64,000 nucleotides of DNA from positions 30,858,061 through 30,922,060 of the forward strand of contig NW_019211454.1 in NCBI RefSeq assembly GCF_002443255.2. Reading direction: 5' to 3'. A program made the position numbers and the translations under genes. This DNA comes from Varroa destructor (taxonomy: Eukaryota; Arthropoda; Arachnida; Mesostigmata; Varroidae). Positions 10,030 through 22,956 of the stretch are shown here, in pieces (position 1 is the first letter of the stretch; the number at the start of each line of letters is the position of its first letter). The notes below the pieces were generated by a model. That model had not been told where the DNA came from. It was given only the letters and a program-made list of their open reading frames with translations, and searched no databases.

Positions 10030-12090
10030 TTCTAAACATTATCCATATATTTATTCGTTGAGCGTTGAATTATATGGGAAAATATAAAATTACTTACTCA
10101 AGCGACTGGTCGGCACTATTGAGCCGTAATACTCGCGTACATTTGTGCAATTTATACAAGACAAAACTCTCTAAAGAAGTTCATAATCCACGAATATCTA
10201 CCTAAGTAACTAAAATTATCACATTCTTAATAAGCTATAACAGTTCAAATTGTTTTTCTATAAAAAAGATTTTATTACAACATTAGTTTGTTTCGTAGCG
10301 TTACTACAGATAAGGATAAAACATTTTTAGGCCAAAGTATATAATCTTAATCATTTACGTCAACTCAACCTAGCCGCTTTCTCAGACATTTAAAAACACT
10401 GCACCGATGCGCTGGTTTGTCAAAAACAAATTTAAATGCCTTCTAATCCTTACGTAAGGAACTAGGATAGGCAAGCATTTTAGGCCTGACGAGAAACCTG
10501 TATAAGTTGATTCGCTCAACTCTCGCCAGGCTTGTATAACCTAACATGCTTCTCGTTGTTAGGACAATATAGACTTAATATGCCGATTCGTATTAGGTTC
10601 TAGGGACTTGCCAAGTCACTACCGAGCCTAAAATATTATAATCAAGTGCCTGAAACTATAACAACCAGAGCACATTTTTTCGCGGACATCTTAGAACTTG
10701 TCTCGATTTATCTAAAGCTCAGTTCTATAATTAGCAGATGGTATCTCGACGGTAATCCTAAGAACCAAGAAAATAGTCGATACCGAGGTGCCGTAATATT
10801 GTCAGATAGTTACGTTCTGAAAGAGAGAGAGAGAATGCGACGAAGAGCATAGACTTCGGACCTTCGCACCAAAACCATGCAGGAAGCACATACAACAAAG
10901 TGCGTAGCGAAAAATTCAGCTGAACCTTCTCTGTGACCAAGAAAGTTCAAGGAATGCTGAGGTCTTTTCTTAGGACATTAGGACAGAAAACCACGACAGC
11001 TGTTGAAGAGCCCATAAGGAATAGGTTAATCGTTCCGGACTTGTCACGTCATTTTCGCCAGATGCATGTAACACTCTTGTAGTAGAGTTTCGACTGAACT
11101 ATATAATGTTTCGTGACAAAGTCGAAATATCGCTCAACTGGGTGAAATTCATCTTATATTTGGTGGAACTTATCGTGGCTCATTGTGTAGCGTATGTTCT
11201 ATATGTATATGTGATCCGTTTCCTATTCAATGTATCCATCTCGTAAAGCCGGAGTACCTGTTTAAAAATGGCTGCTGCGACAGATTTTTATACAGCGTCG
11301 TCTCGTAGGAACTACACAAACTGTTATCTAGCAGCAGCCGGTTTCATCTCGCTCAATAAAAAAAACTCACCATGAACTCTCGCATTTGCTTTGACTTGAC
11401 GTCCGAGTGACGACAGCTACCCCTACGCTGACGAAGCTCATTTACGCAGCTAGCTAGAACTCTACAGCCGCTATGCTGTTCACACGACTGTTTATGTCGA
11501 ACTGCTATTGTGTAAGGCCGATATAGACATACGCTCTAGTACTGAGAATTTTCAATCTTATAGCGTAGACAAACGCTTAATTTAAGGTTGCGACTTTGTT
11601 AGAGATACACAAACAACGTTAATCATTCTTGTTTTTCTACCTAACTATTTAGCTATAAGAGGCCGTTTTTCACCGGAAGAGTCTGTGCGAAAATGTATAC
11701 ACTTGATACACATTAAAAAAAATTAATGTATTCTATGTGATTATATACATTTACCCTACTATGTGTTTGGATTGTTGCTTAGAACGGGTCGCGGTGATGA
11801 TACTGACAGGTTGCTTGGCAGGATAGGTTTAGAACCCTTCAGCCAACATATTCAAACGAAAATCGGTTTCTATATGCGTCTTTGGCATTTTAACTGCATT
11901 ATCCAGATAGAACAATGAGCATGTTCAGGAACCTTTTGAAATGGTAGTACGCCTTTAATAGTCTGCCGTGCCTGACCTAAGCAACCTGAGACATAGAAAT
12001 TTACTCTATACTATTTTCGCTAGAAATCTTCTTCTGCTAGAGCTCGTGGCCCTGCAATAATTTTACGAGGCAGACGCAGGCCCTCACGCC
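10030..12090. other. Mostly empty stretch with a spaced hairpin
   Basis: No convincing gene. On the minus strand a long CT tract (10818-10833) before AG precedes an 18-codon frame (10760-10816) ending at a stop, too short to call. GGCTGCTGC (11270-11278) and GCAGCAGCC (11331-11339) form 9-bp perfect arms with a 52-nt loop, and ACAG/CTGT could pair just inside. This is pre-microRNA-like in size but with a weak inner stem. Confidence 0.5.
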
Positions 12091-12103
12091 GGTGCCTGAG
12101 ACC

Positions 12104-12391
12104 ATGCTGCACCCATATTGTTTCATGGCCCGCAAAAGGAAAGAGTATGTAGACGCTGCTCAATTGGGGCTCACAGCTCCTAGTGCTAGTCCAAACGTCT
12201 CATTTCAGCGAGATGGATATTACTTTTGTCGAGCTTCTCTCCTAATAGATATAGTGCTACGTAATGAAACATACGCTGAAGCGTACGCTGTTGTATGTGG
12301 CTTCTGTGTAAGCGGAAATGGCAGCAAGGGAATTCGAGTTAAACTAGAATCACATCCTTATAGCTCCGTTGTAAAATTTAAAGCGTTTTAA
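12104..12391 (+). CDS. Candidate ORF, 95 codons, unknown product
   Basis: ATG 12104 starts 95 codons ending TAA. The frame also opens 12 nt earlier with GTG. After a basic start (MARKRKEY near residue 8) it has mixed composition with several Cys and aromatic residues. No splice site or poly(A) signal anchors it, and the local G+C is a little higher than around it. No family recognised. Confidence 0.17.
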   Translation: MLHPYCFMARKRKEYVDAAQLGLTAPSASPNVSFQRDGYYFCRASLLIDIVLRNETYAEAYAVVCGFCVSGNGSKGIRVKLESHPYSSVVKFKAF

Positions 12392-13778
12392 CCAACTAAT
12401 ATATCTAAACTAATGTATCCTAGACGAATGTTTTGTTCTTTAATCATGCTTTTCGTACAATATACATAGTTCAATACGTACGATAGAAGTAACAAGCTGA
12501 AATACCTCATATGAGGTACATCTTTCGATCCGCGTATCCTTCTTTCGCTAATTTTTTAACCAGGCTTTGATACAAATCCATTAACTAAATGCCGGTATTG
12601 AGCTAAATTCAACAACTGTCTTCGTCGATGATCTGCCGAGAGAAACCATTCCCTGATAGCCATCATCTGTTGATTCGATATCTTTTTTAAAACATGTTAA
12701 ACCGAACTGAAGCCATTTTACGTTATGTTGAACGCACACGATGATATGAATCATTTAGAAGATTGAAACTGAGATCTATTTATATTTCTGTTGGGTGGTT
12801 ATGAATCGATTATTAATAGTTAATGCTGATAAAGATGTCATTAGAATTAACTTTACTAGTTTAGTTACTATTTATGTATATATTTTCCAAAAACTTGAAA
12901 TGCAGGTTACACGCGATCACAGATCCTGAACATTTTTTTTTTAGCTCTTCCGTCCTATTTTCTAGACAGATTCCAAGTTTAAATAAAAATCTTCGACAAC
13001 TGTAAAAATACCGATACTTCGTTCTCCTTTTTCGTAGCTAGCTCTCAAAAATTGAAAACGTATTGAGGCTTCAACAAATACCTATCTGAAGGCGTTCATC
13101 TTTCAGATAAGCTTGCATTGAACATAGGGTAACTGCGCAGATAGAACCGCTGACATCAGTTACGATGGTCTGACCAGCCTTCGTAGCTCGAATCGGCCGG
13201 ATCAACACCCCTTTAATAACGCTTCAGGAACAGATAGATCAACACGTCCGTCCCAGCTGTTATTGAATAGACGTAAGCAGGCATCAAACTGACGCACGTA
13301 GACAGAAAAAAAAGAACTCTACGTAGAAGTGGCACCACCAGCGGTAATATGTATAGAGGAAATCAGACGGTGGAAACTATTGGTGAAATGATTTACTTGT
13401 TGTTTTTTGTGTCACCTGTGCATAATACTTACAAACTGATCGAAATCTAAAGGTAAATGTTTGCTCACCTTGAGTTAAAGTTTTCCACATAGATAGATAA
13501 CGCTTCACTTATAAGCTCACTGACTTTTTCGCCTTTGTTTTACGGGGTATAAATATTATTGACTTGTCAATCTCTCCACGACTCTGTAGCATCCCAAGGG
13601 CACCTTATGCAGCAACACACACTACTCAAATTTCAAAAAAGTTATCGCCACTTCTCCTATAGAATAAACTTCACTTTTTACTTCGCGTTTGGCACGTATT
13701 CGTCACTCAATCGTCCCTATACTCGTAAGTTCTGCCTTCTAATCTCCTGTCGTAGAATTTCGGACGAAACTTTTATAA
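12392..13778. other. No supported gene
   Basis: A/T-rich. A T10 tract with AG at 12935-12945 is a strong-looking 3' splice site, but the open frame after it is only 19 codons. Nothing else stands out. Confidence 0.5.
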
Positions 13779-13943
13779 ATGCTCGCGAACAGCTGTTTTA
13801 ACACGTTCAATAATCGTCCTACCGAATACTATCTGAGTACACCAGCTGGTGAGCATACAAATGCGTTTACGTGTTTTCCTGAGGCTCGTTACGCCGAGGT
13901 CTGGGCCACCGAGTTCGTGCTGCGGTACATGCGGACTCTTTGA
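13779..13943 (+). CDS. Small candidate ORF in G+C-rich island (54 codons)
   Basis: ATG 13779 directly follows an in-frame TAA and opens 54 codons ending TGA at 13941. Composition is protein-like: Asn/Thr/aromatic-rich first half, then PEARYAEVWATEFVLRYMRT. It overlaps the end of the minus-strand frame at 13889-14311, so at most one is likely to be coding. No family or poly(A) signal. Confidence 0.17.
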   Translation: MLANSCFNTFNNRPTEYYLSTPAGEHTNAFTCFPEARYAEVWATEFVLRYMRTL

Positions 13944-14311
13944 AGCGTACCCTTCGCTGTTCCCTCACCCATCAGAAGAGAGAGTAACGTAAAGGCGATG
14001 TTGTGGCAAATAATGTGTATGGACTGAAGAGAAGGGGCATCTTCATACACAGCGGTATCCTCAGCAGCTGCGAGTGTCCATGAGCGAGACCCGCTGTCTA
14101 GCGTGGCGTTGGTCCGATGGACGTGCGGCAAGGAGGACCGGGTCAACCGCGGGATAAACGACGACCCGGCCTCGGTGCCAGCTGGGTTTAAAATAATGCA
14201 GCGCCCCTCCGCTCCGGCCTTCAGAGAAGGGAGCCAGGAATTGATAAAACCGAAGAAGCAGCCTTGAGTGTTTCCCCGCAGAAAAATAGAACTATCGGCC
14301 AGCAAGTCCAC
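13889..14311 (-). CDS. Candidate coding region in the G+C-richest island (140 codons)
   Basis: This minus-strand frame of 140 codons covers the most G+C-rich few hundred bases in the window. It opens at GTG 14311 (an out-of-frame ATG sits 2 nt upstream), so an ATG start is lacking and it would have to be an exon. A donor ATGG|GTGAGG occurs inside at about 13970. The product is Ala/Ser/Leu/Thr-rich with no recognised domain. High G+C lowers stop frequency, which inflates ORF length on both strands here. Confidence 0.2.
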   Translation of the reverse strand: MDLLADSSIFLRGNTQGCFFGFINSWLPSLKAGAEGRCIILNPAGTEAGSSFIPRLTRSSLPHVHRTNATLDSGSRSWTLAAAEDTAVYEDAPSLQSIHIICHNIAFTLLSLLMGEGTAKGTLQRVRMYRSTNSVAQTSA

Positions 14312-17300
14312 ATTTCATCGTGTACAGGTTCAAATGAAATGGGTTTGGGGGTAGTTTTGGGAGTAGCGTGGCTCTGTGTTGAATGGGAAAATGATATGTG
14401 AATCGAAACCCAGCAACTTTATAGATGATAAAATAACAAGGTAACGTGATGAGATATTATCTGGTTGATATTAGAAATCACCGGAAGCAGGACTGATTTC
14501 ATACCTGAAAACATGTGCAACGGAAACAGAAATTCTTATCAGGAGCGATCATCCATCTAGAAAAAATGATGCTGGTAATGCTGGATAAGGTGAATAGTAT
14601 AGCATGAGTTTGAACGTCAAAGATGAAATAAAACCTCCTGGATCGTGATTCTTTGCTTAACCTCTCTAAAACAACGCGTAGTCTCATCCAATGTCGTATT
14701 GAGCTTGCACGTTGAATTATCGAAAGGCTAAGGATCGTTGAGCTTCTGCGCGGTACTAACCTTTGAATACAGAAAAGTATTTTGTATACTAAATACATTG
14801 GACGGTCTCCATAGCAGACTTGTATTCGAAAACAGCTCTACATTTTTAGAATACACCAGTCGGATATTTTCATCTAAATAAGAACTACCACACGCGATGG
14901 AAGCAATTCGAAAGGAAAACGTGACTACGACAATTTAAAACCAATTCTATGATAAATGATTGCTGCTTTATTGTCCCATGCCTGCTATTACCGAGGCTCA
15001 AACATTGTTAAACAATAACATAGGACGTCATCTTAACATGACGCGGCGTTTCTACCAAAACGACTTGCCATTTCTAATCATTGATTCTTCCCTTCTTGCT
15101 TCTGTTGCTACGTCTGCTATTGAAAGACTCTAACGAACGAACCCTAAACACTTCCATAATCTATACAGACACTAATCGAAATTAACAATCGAATCAACAG
15201 GCAATATCTGTTACTTGTTCTGTTGACAGGTTGCCCACGGTCCTCTCAATACCTTATACGACGTCCCCACCCCTAACATCAGCAAGTGACAGATCCCAAA
15301 AGCCTTTTTTTAATCTTTCTTCGTCCTTCTGCTAATCGAAAATGCAGCTTGTGATAGCTCGCCCAGGCCTGTTCGAAGCATCCTTTGCCGCCTTGTCATT
15401 TGGGCTAGGACGAAGGTGGCGGCTTGGACTCACCTCTTTCCAGCCAAGTCAAGTAAAGACATGCCTTTCTATTGTTTATTCGATTATAATTCTCTGTTCT
15501 AAAAAGCACTACTTTCTAAGAGTAACTATATTCTTTCTCAGACTACGGCGAAGTGAGCAGCAAACAGCTTCATAGCTATAGATAGCTATACCTCGTCGTC
15601 TATTTTTGATTTTTTCTCTTTCTGTACACTCATAAACAACAGTGGCTTTCGCCACAGGCTTTTCAGTGAGTGATCTTCAGAAACCGCAGCGGAGTGACCG
15701 GGTGTGTGTTTTCTGCTCTGGGTTTCCCTTATGACCTGAAACAAATGAACGGTCACAGCCAACATATTGTACAACATGTCGTAATAAAGCGGGATTCTCT
15801 GCCTCCAAACTCCGTAGCAGGGATGGTCGTTCTTAGTACTGCTACCTACTACCCAAATTGCTGATTGGTTGGCCACTATCTAACCGAACTCGGCCACTGG
15901 CAGCTTGGAAGTGTTACAACTGGCAATGGTCTCAGAAAAGAGCGATAATAATGGCAAGCGTTTCCGCTCCGCCCCAGCCTAGCCCGACGATTGCTATAAC
16001 TAACTGTAACAGAGTTGTCACATCAGGAATGACAATGACCGACTAGAAGGCGACCGAGTGGGCCACGAAAAGAACAGAGTCAGGAAAAATGCCCCTATCG
16101 TTTGTTTGCCTTTTGCTTTCTGTTTTAGTTAACGGACGTATTCGACACAAACGACATCCAGAGAGTTCGGACCTAGCCAGTCAGTGAATTGTTTGCTGTA
16201 TTTTAGCTCATCCGTTCTTCTTATTGTGACTGCTTCTGTTACGACTCATCTGGAGCTAGCTGAGAACAAGCCCCATGGACACGATGCATTGATATGAAAT
16301 GGGAAAAGCCTGGGACGAGCAGGGCTTGGGGCAGATGCAAGAAACTGATTGAGCTGACAACAGCGACAGAAATACTTGACTAGGTAACAATTTGAAGAAG
16401 AAACGTCGCGCGTCTCATAGTTAAGTAGCAAAAATTACGGTCCACGGACCGCAAATCAGAATGTTCATTTTGGCCAGCTTTGAGGTCTAAACTAGACACT
16501 CAGCCTGGGCTGCTCCGAGCAGTACTGAGCAACAATCGGGTGTAGCTCCCTTGATGTTCAAAATGGCCTGGCCCCTTCATTATTGCTAGATCGTTTCGCA
16601 ACATGAGCTCACTAAGCATTTGACAGCTAGAAAGTACTGCATTATTCTCTTAAGATCGATTCTCGTATTAAGGACCCAGCTGGCTCAGAAGAATTTAGAA
16701 AAATCTCTGTGAAGAGTTCTACATCGGACCTGCAAGCTTTCTTTAAGTTTCAAAATTTCTAGCTGTCGCCCACTTTATAGATGGGTGTCTGAAGGTTCAA
16801 GGCAAACATCGACAGTACCGAGTATAGGCGGTGAAAAAGTTCCTGAGGATCAATTAGAATCTCATTAGCTTTAACGCGCTTTGTACTGTTACTTAAGAAT
16901 GATAAGTGCACGTCAAAAGGTCAGTTCGTGATGAGGATAACAGTCCTTGGTTAATCTTAAAATTAATGCTTATTTTATTTGGCTAGCACTTAGTTCTTCT
17001 GACCGTTCAGCGCCATTTCAGTTAACTACAGCTGAGGAAATAACTGGACGCGAAAGTGAGTTCCCATCAAGGAGTTGTTAAACGCCATTGTACGACTATA
17101 TATTTCTACTCGTTACGTTAATACAACGGCTAAAATATTCTTATTGTTGCCGTGTTCTTATTATACGACACAACAATGGGTCAGGAAAAGTAATGAGGCA
17201 ATGGATACACACTAAATAAACGAATGTCCTAGAATATAATTCTACTGTAGGCCTAAATGTACCCGCACATCCTTCAGTCGATCTTTGTTCTGGATTTGGC

Positions 17301-19705
17301 TAAGATGAATACTTTTTTAAGACACCGTAGTCGGTTTAGTTAAAGGAGGTACACGCCTACCGTATCGTTATAAGTTAAATTATCGGGCTGCAAGTGGGCA
17401 GCATCGTAACATTACTAAAATGTGTTAGATCTTTTTAAGTCGACTTGATAACAAAGGACTCGTTGGCCAATCACATACGGATTTATTGCCAACATTTAAG
17501 AGCATTGCCACCTCATTTTAGCCCATCATCAGTCGAGTTACCGGACAGTAGTTTGAAATACAACTGATAAGGGTTTATTGAATCACTTCTAACTTTCACG
17601 CCATATTTCTACTGTATTTTCGTAATGATCAAAATCTGCTGGAGTTTCTGTAAAATGCCAGCTTTGCATATCGCCACCGTCGTAGATATTTCTCGTTCTA
17701 TCTATAACGCTAAGTCCAGTCGCTTGGGTGAACAATAAGCCTTCCTAATGTATCTTTACCTCTGTGCCATTTCAAACTCTACAAGTCACCTGTTCATAGT
17801 TGAACATGTTCAGGACCTCCTATCAAAGCGCATAGTCCCTAGTTCCGGATACCTACACTTTAGCTCTTCTTCGCTACCCCGGAGGCCCTCGACCAGTTAC
17901 CAAAGATAACATGTACGTGAGTTTATCGCGAAAACGTTATCTCACCGTAGACACGATCTAACATGAACCTGGAAAAAATGTACACAGCCAACGATTGTGT
18001 CACGTTTTCGCGGTGGAAGTTCGCCAACGTGCTGCTTAGCGTCTGGTGAATGACAGTTCATACCCATTAAATGTTTAACATGGGCTCTACTCAAATTTGT
18101 ACGCTTGCCGCTTCAGGTTATAATAGAGTGCATCACTGGGCTAAATTACTAGACTCTATTAATTATTAAAGTATTCGATTTACTTGCATAAACACTTGCC
18201 GATTAAATGAGGCTAGAGGGCCTAGAAAAAGACGATTTCAAACGAAGGTTAACGGTCTAGTCCATTAAACATAACAGGACATGTGCATATATCTGACCCC
18301 TTATACCGTTTTGCTGCAACATTATTAGAGTTTAATATTGAAGAAAAGCATACATGAATATGTCGGGAATTCTGCTAATAGAAAAAGTGTCGTTATCCAC
18401 AAAACAACGTTCATGCATTTTATCCGTTTGCTCCAACATATCACACTTTTACCTCTACCGAGGAGCTAAACTGAGCAATGCCGGTTTCTGTATTGCAAAA
18501 AGCAGAACTTCGTGCATGATCCGATACTCGGTTGGCAATTACGAAAACACAGAAAATCACGGACAAATGCCATACGTACGTCCTGGCCTTGGCATTTGAA
18601 TTACCTGGGAGATCAGTGTTGGCAACGGAACATAGAGAAGACGGCTGAAGAATCATCTCATACAGGTAAATAACCCTCATGAGCTTGCTCCCTCAGCAAT
18701 ACTTATTATGAGCGAGTACGAAAAGAATGTATTAGCAGTGAGAAAACGTATATCTGCCCGGGACCAAACAAAAGAAGTGCGACATATTTATTAAGAAATT
18801 AGTTAAAAGAGGAACTACAATTTCGCTTTCTGTCAAACAAAAGTTTTGCATTGTCTTAGCGGGCATCAGACCGAGCCGGACAAGCAACAAGTTCCGACGA
18901 ATGACCGACCACATTGATACCTACTGAAACTGCAAAATTCGAAAGACAAAAGTGAACTTCAATAGTTTATCCTTCGCTACTTAAATAGAGATTTATGTAT
19001 GATCATTCAGTGTATGGTTTCAACAAAGCGTAGGTTCATATGTACCGCGCATTGAGCACAAAATAAACGATACTAATTACAATAGACAAACATGATATTA
19101 TTCTGTAGGGGAATAAGGTACACCATCCGCCATACTAGCTAACCACTTCAACTTAGTAGTAGACCGTATATAGTAATGTGCGGCGACTATCATCCCGTTC
19201 AGTGTTACATAAATGTTAAGTTGACCTGGCACATTATGAAAAGAGGAAATTCTTAAGAAAAGTTTAACGAAATGAAACGCTGTAAAGCCACTTAGCAAAA
19301 TGAGCCATCATCCTCCTGTTCCAAATGCTAGAACCATAATCGGGCCGGAGCTATCGCCGTGACACTATGAGTCACGATAAAACATTTTGATAGTAACATG
19401 CCTGTAAAGAAGGCGCGTTGTCTATCACAACCTATTTAGAATGTATGCTATCGTACATTGTACATATTTAGTTTTTGCATTACTTACTTTTATGATCATA
19501 TATATATAAATCCGATCTAAGTAACGATTCTTCTATGAGAAGACATACTTAGGGGACATGATAAACGCGAGATGGGCAACCGCACTCGAAAGGTTCAGTT
19601 CAACGGTGCGCCTACATAAAAGTATTGAGAAGTGTATACAGCGTATCCTTATAAATAAGCTGTGCCTTTACTAACACTTTGAACCATTCGTTTACCATAA
19701 CAATA
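14312..19705. other. Long stretch without convincing genes
   Basis: Only weak items: a strong minus acceptor at 14508 leading into a 27-codon hydrophobic frame from ATG; an internal minus micro-exon candidate at about 18192-18230 (CT-rich acceptor, donor CAA|GTAAAT); short frames at 15342 and 15858 without support; and a 14-bp imperfect palindrome around 16438-16451. I see no repeats or RNA genes. Confidence 0.5.
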
Positions 19706-19725
19706 CGGAGGAACGCGGAGGAACG
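19706..19725. repeat. Tandem duplication of a 10-mer
   Basis: CGGAGGAACG occurs twice head to tail without mismatch. Short replication-slippage-type repeat. Confidence 0.85.
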
Positions 19726-20600
19726 TCTGTAGTTATACCCTAATAGCTTTGGAATCAACGGAAAATTACTCAAAATAGTGGCCTTTCATAGCGGGAAATC
19801 GCACAAACCAGTCTAAAAGGCCAAATGTTAATGACGAGAATCTGTTCACTGATTAATACACGTGGCCAAGAGTAGGTCGAGTACTATGTTAATACGTTTA
19901 GATTATGAGCGTTTTTTTTTTAATTTTACTTTAAAACGATTTTAGTTAGGGCTATTAATGTTAGGGGTGCTATTTTGATTTGAAGACAATTTCACAAGTG
20001 GAAATCATTAGACGATTTATTTCTACAGACGTACGGCAAACAATGAAACGTACGTAAAGCTTAATCTGTTATTTATTTTTAACGTTTTTTTCCGAGCGCT
20101 GCTTTCTCAACCATAGTAAATCTTACCTAAAGCTTTTAGTTAAAGAACTAATATAAACGAGTGCGTTCCTTCGCGACCTGGTGTAATAATTAGATGAAAC
20201 GACGGGCGGCATTTAAAAAACATGTTAGGGCTTAGAAAATAAAGTGAATATATTTGGACAAATGCAGTGATTTCAATCAGAAGGCAATCGAAAAAGTGTC
20301 GTTGCTATGTATTTCTATGGCGAAAATAGCGTCTTTTGATGATCTGATACAGCTTTTATCTAATCGGCGGCTGTACCTTAATGCCTAGGCTCGTGTAGGA
20401 ACAGGAGGTATAATTGAAACTATCTGTATCAGTAACTGTTACAAAACGTCACACAAGCTCCTACAAAGTTCTCTCCTACAAAGTTATTCATTTATATCGA
20501 CAAACACTTCGGAAAGTGCCCTTACTAAAAATATAATCATGTGCGTTAGCGCGCTATAAAACATTAATCATTTTATTTAGCTATAACTCCCGTTAAACGT
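19726..20600. other. No supported gene
   Basis: A/T-rich with homopolymer runs and no recognised feature. Confidence 0.5.
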
Positions 20601-20696
20601 CTTAATACGTTTTGTTACCATACGTTACGTTACGTGTTAATACGGTTTGTCTAATTGTGATAGTTACCTTCACTAAAGGTTACTATCACGATTAGA
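20601..20696. repeat. Short direct repeats plus 20-bp hairpin
   Basis: TTAATACGTTTTGT (about 20603) recurs as TTAATACGGTTTGT (about 20637) with GTTAC units between them. Next comes an inverted repeat: 20651-20670 pairs with 20676-20695 at 18 of 20 positions plus a G-U-compatible one, around a 5-nt loop. This may be a decayed fold-back element. It lies in no candidate gene. Confidence 0.75.
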
Positions 20697-21097
20697 ACAT
20701 TTTTATTTTATAAAATTGTGCCTGAAGTGGGACACTGTGTCTACCTGCTATAACTAAATATCTCTTCAAACTTCGCTCACCGGCTGAGTTGACAAGGCAG
20801 AGTAACCTGTTAACGCTCTTCTACGCGAGAACGAGGTCACCAAAAGCGTGTTCTATTCATAGGCCGAAGTACTCAACAAAGGCCAGCGTACCTTATGTCG
20901 TTTGTTCGACAAACGGCTTTCAGAAACCCTGCTCAGGCACTAGTCGGCCCCTAAGATGTACACTAGACGGTGCCGTTTCGGCCCAGGCTTTGTGAGTTAC
21001 AAGCGTATAACTTACATTCGAGAGGCAAGTTGCATATGCCAGCAAAATAGGAAACGACATTAAAAAGGGTAGAGCGGATAACAGACTAACAAGCGAC

Positions 21098-21151
21098 ATG
21101 GCGGATTCGGAGGTTCGATTAAGTCTTAGGAAAACAATACATCCGGCTCAG
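21098..21151 (+). CDS. Candidate first coding exon (18 codons)
   Basis: ATG 21098 in a good start context (GCGACATGG) opens exactly 18 codons, MADSEVRLSLRKTIHPAQ, up to a consensus 5' splice site CAG|GTGAGT at 21151/21152, phase 0. Both ends are textbook and no in-frame stop intervenes, but the piece is short and I could not identify its partner exon with certainty. Confidence 0.23.
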
Positions 21152-21502
21152 GTGAGTCGTTAAAAGACAATGGAGGCAAAGTAACACAACGTATCTGTCA
21201 AATCGTTTCAATTCAATGCCACAGATTAAATGTACAAGGGGCATAAATTACGGCAAGTATTAAACTGGGTTATGCCGTAGAAGTACATTGTACGAAGGCA
21301 GACTGCTCTGAATAAAGCAGTCCATTTTCGTGATGAGTGTACAACGATAACCATTAATGACAACGTTCACATTCCGTTGTGCTGAAAGTTATATTATCGA
21401 TAGTTAAATCAAATTGAACTGCTCAGATATTAAAAAATAAATTACCAATTAATTTTGACTTAACGTAGCAGTGTGGTCCACCGTATGTTTCATCAAAAAC
21501 AA

Positions 21503-21581
21503 TCAATGCACACAAAATACTATGAAGTCACTTTTGCTGTTGCTACCTGACCGGTTACACAATGTTTTGACAAACTCATCG
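21503..21581 (-). CDS. Candidate exon, unknown product
   Basis: A strong minus-strand acceptor (AAACTTTTTTTCAG, ending 21582) is followed by one open frame (DEFVKTLCNRS...). It reaches either a donor CAG|GTAGCA after 41 nt or a TGA after 25 codons. No family recognised. Confidence 0.15.
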
Positions 21582-22100
21582 CTGAAAAAAAGTTTGTGGT
21601 GGAGCTGAATCAGGCGCATATTTTTGACACAGGCCATAAGCAGCACCAGTGTGTACAGGACAACGCGAAAAAGATGCCGTTTGATTAAAAAAGATCAGAT
21701 AGAACGGGCCGTATGTACAGCTGATCAAATATTGTTAAACATGAAATTAAAAATGGAAAAAGAGTAACCTCTCTGAAAACATTACTCCACGCATAGTCGC
21801 TTATTGAATTAGTTCATCAGGATTTAACACCGAGACAAGCTGAAGGACATACGGTGAACAGCATCAGGTAGTTAGTACTCGGTAAATACCATTTTCAAAC
21901 AATGGTTGTTTCAACTTGGAGAAGACGCCAAATGCGAAGATGGATTTAATGGCAACGCGAAGCAAAAGAGGTAGAAGAAAACGGAGAACGTAACAAAATG
22001 TGAGTGCATAGCAGAAGAACTTCGCTATGTTACGATATGACAGCTACAGATAATGCTGCGTACATCGTTTTATGCACAGTAGTACCGGCAAAGAGCTATA

Positions 22101-22325
22101 ATGGCGCACATGCGCAAATTCATTATGCCAATTTGCATGAATGGCACGCACAAGCCGCCGAAACGCCTGGATCCTGGCCTTCGGCTTCGGTCCTGGCAAA
22201 CAGCGTTTTGTTTGTCTACGCCAAGTTGGAGGGTAGCAGTTCCAGGAAAGTTGAAATATCGTTCCGGCATTAGTAGACAACGAAAATCTGTCACTGATAC
22301 CGTTGGCCGGATCAACGATGCTTAA
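22101..22325 (+). CDS. Candidate ORF, basic, 74 codons
   Basis: ATG 22101 (context TAATGG) opens 74 codons ending TAA. The product is very basic (Arg/Lys-rich) with several Pro and Trp and no recognised domain. The segment is G+C-richer than its flanks and is simultaneously open in one other plus frame and two minus frames. The strand and frame are therefore uncertain. Confidence 0.17.
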   Translation: MAHMRKFIMPICMNGTHKPPKRLDPGLRLRSWQTAFCLSTPSWRVAVPGKLKYRSGISRQRKSVTDTVGRINDA

Positions 22326-22877
22326 AAACTCGGACGCATTGTGTTGCTGCGTTGTTTTTTGGCTTTTGGATCGGCCACATAGGCGGACCGAAATACGCGA
22401 TGTCCTTTAAGCTAGGAACTTTCGTAAACTTTATTATAACACAAATTACACGATTTCTGACTCTAAATGAATCATTCGCGTCAGAGAGTCAACCTTTAAA
22501 CCTTAAAAATCAGTAATTTTTACGAAGTCTCCATTCAAAACTTGTATAGACGTGAATTATGGAGACTGTTCGCGCTCGGTTTCCTATTCAATAATTAACA
22601 ACGCTTGAAATAAGGTTAGCGCATGTGTACGCTCGTGCCGAAAAACCAGCCCTGACGACCTATTGCCACCCTGCATACAAAAGTGAGCTTTAAAACATTG
22701 TTGTTTAGTCGAAGCTAACACCTTTATTTAGGTCATATGGATGAATAACAAACCTGATTTGAACTACACCTAAATAAAATTTTAAAGCTAGAATTAGTTT
22801 CGCATACTCTCGTTTTGCTTGTAGCTTATTTTGAACTATATAGTTGATCGGTCAGTATAAAACTCTTAACTTTTCAG

Positions 22878-22956
22878 GCTTTTGTCACAGGCTTCGTTCA
22901 ATCTGCCATTGGATAATAGCTTGATATTATCAAAGACACTATCGACACCATGCTGA
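22878..22956 (+). CDS. Weak candidate terminal exon
   Basis: The acceptor is excellent, with a branch-point-like CTTAAC six bases before TTTTCAG (22864-22877). The best frame then runs 25 codons (LLSQASFNLPLDNSLILSK...) to TGA. Coding length is no better than chance. Confidence 0.13.
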
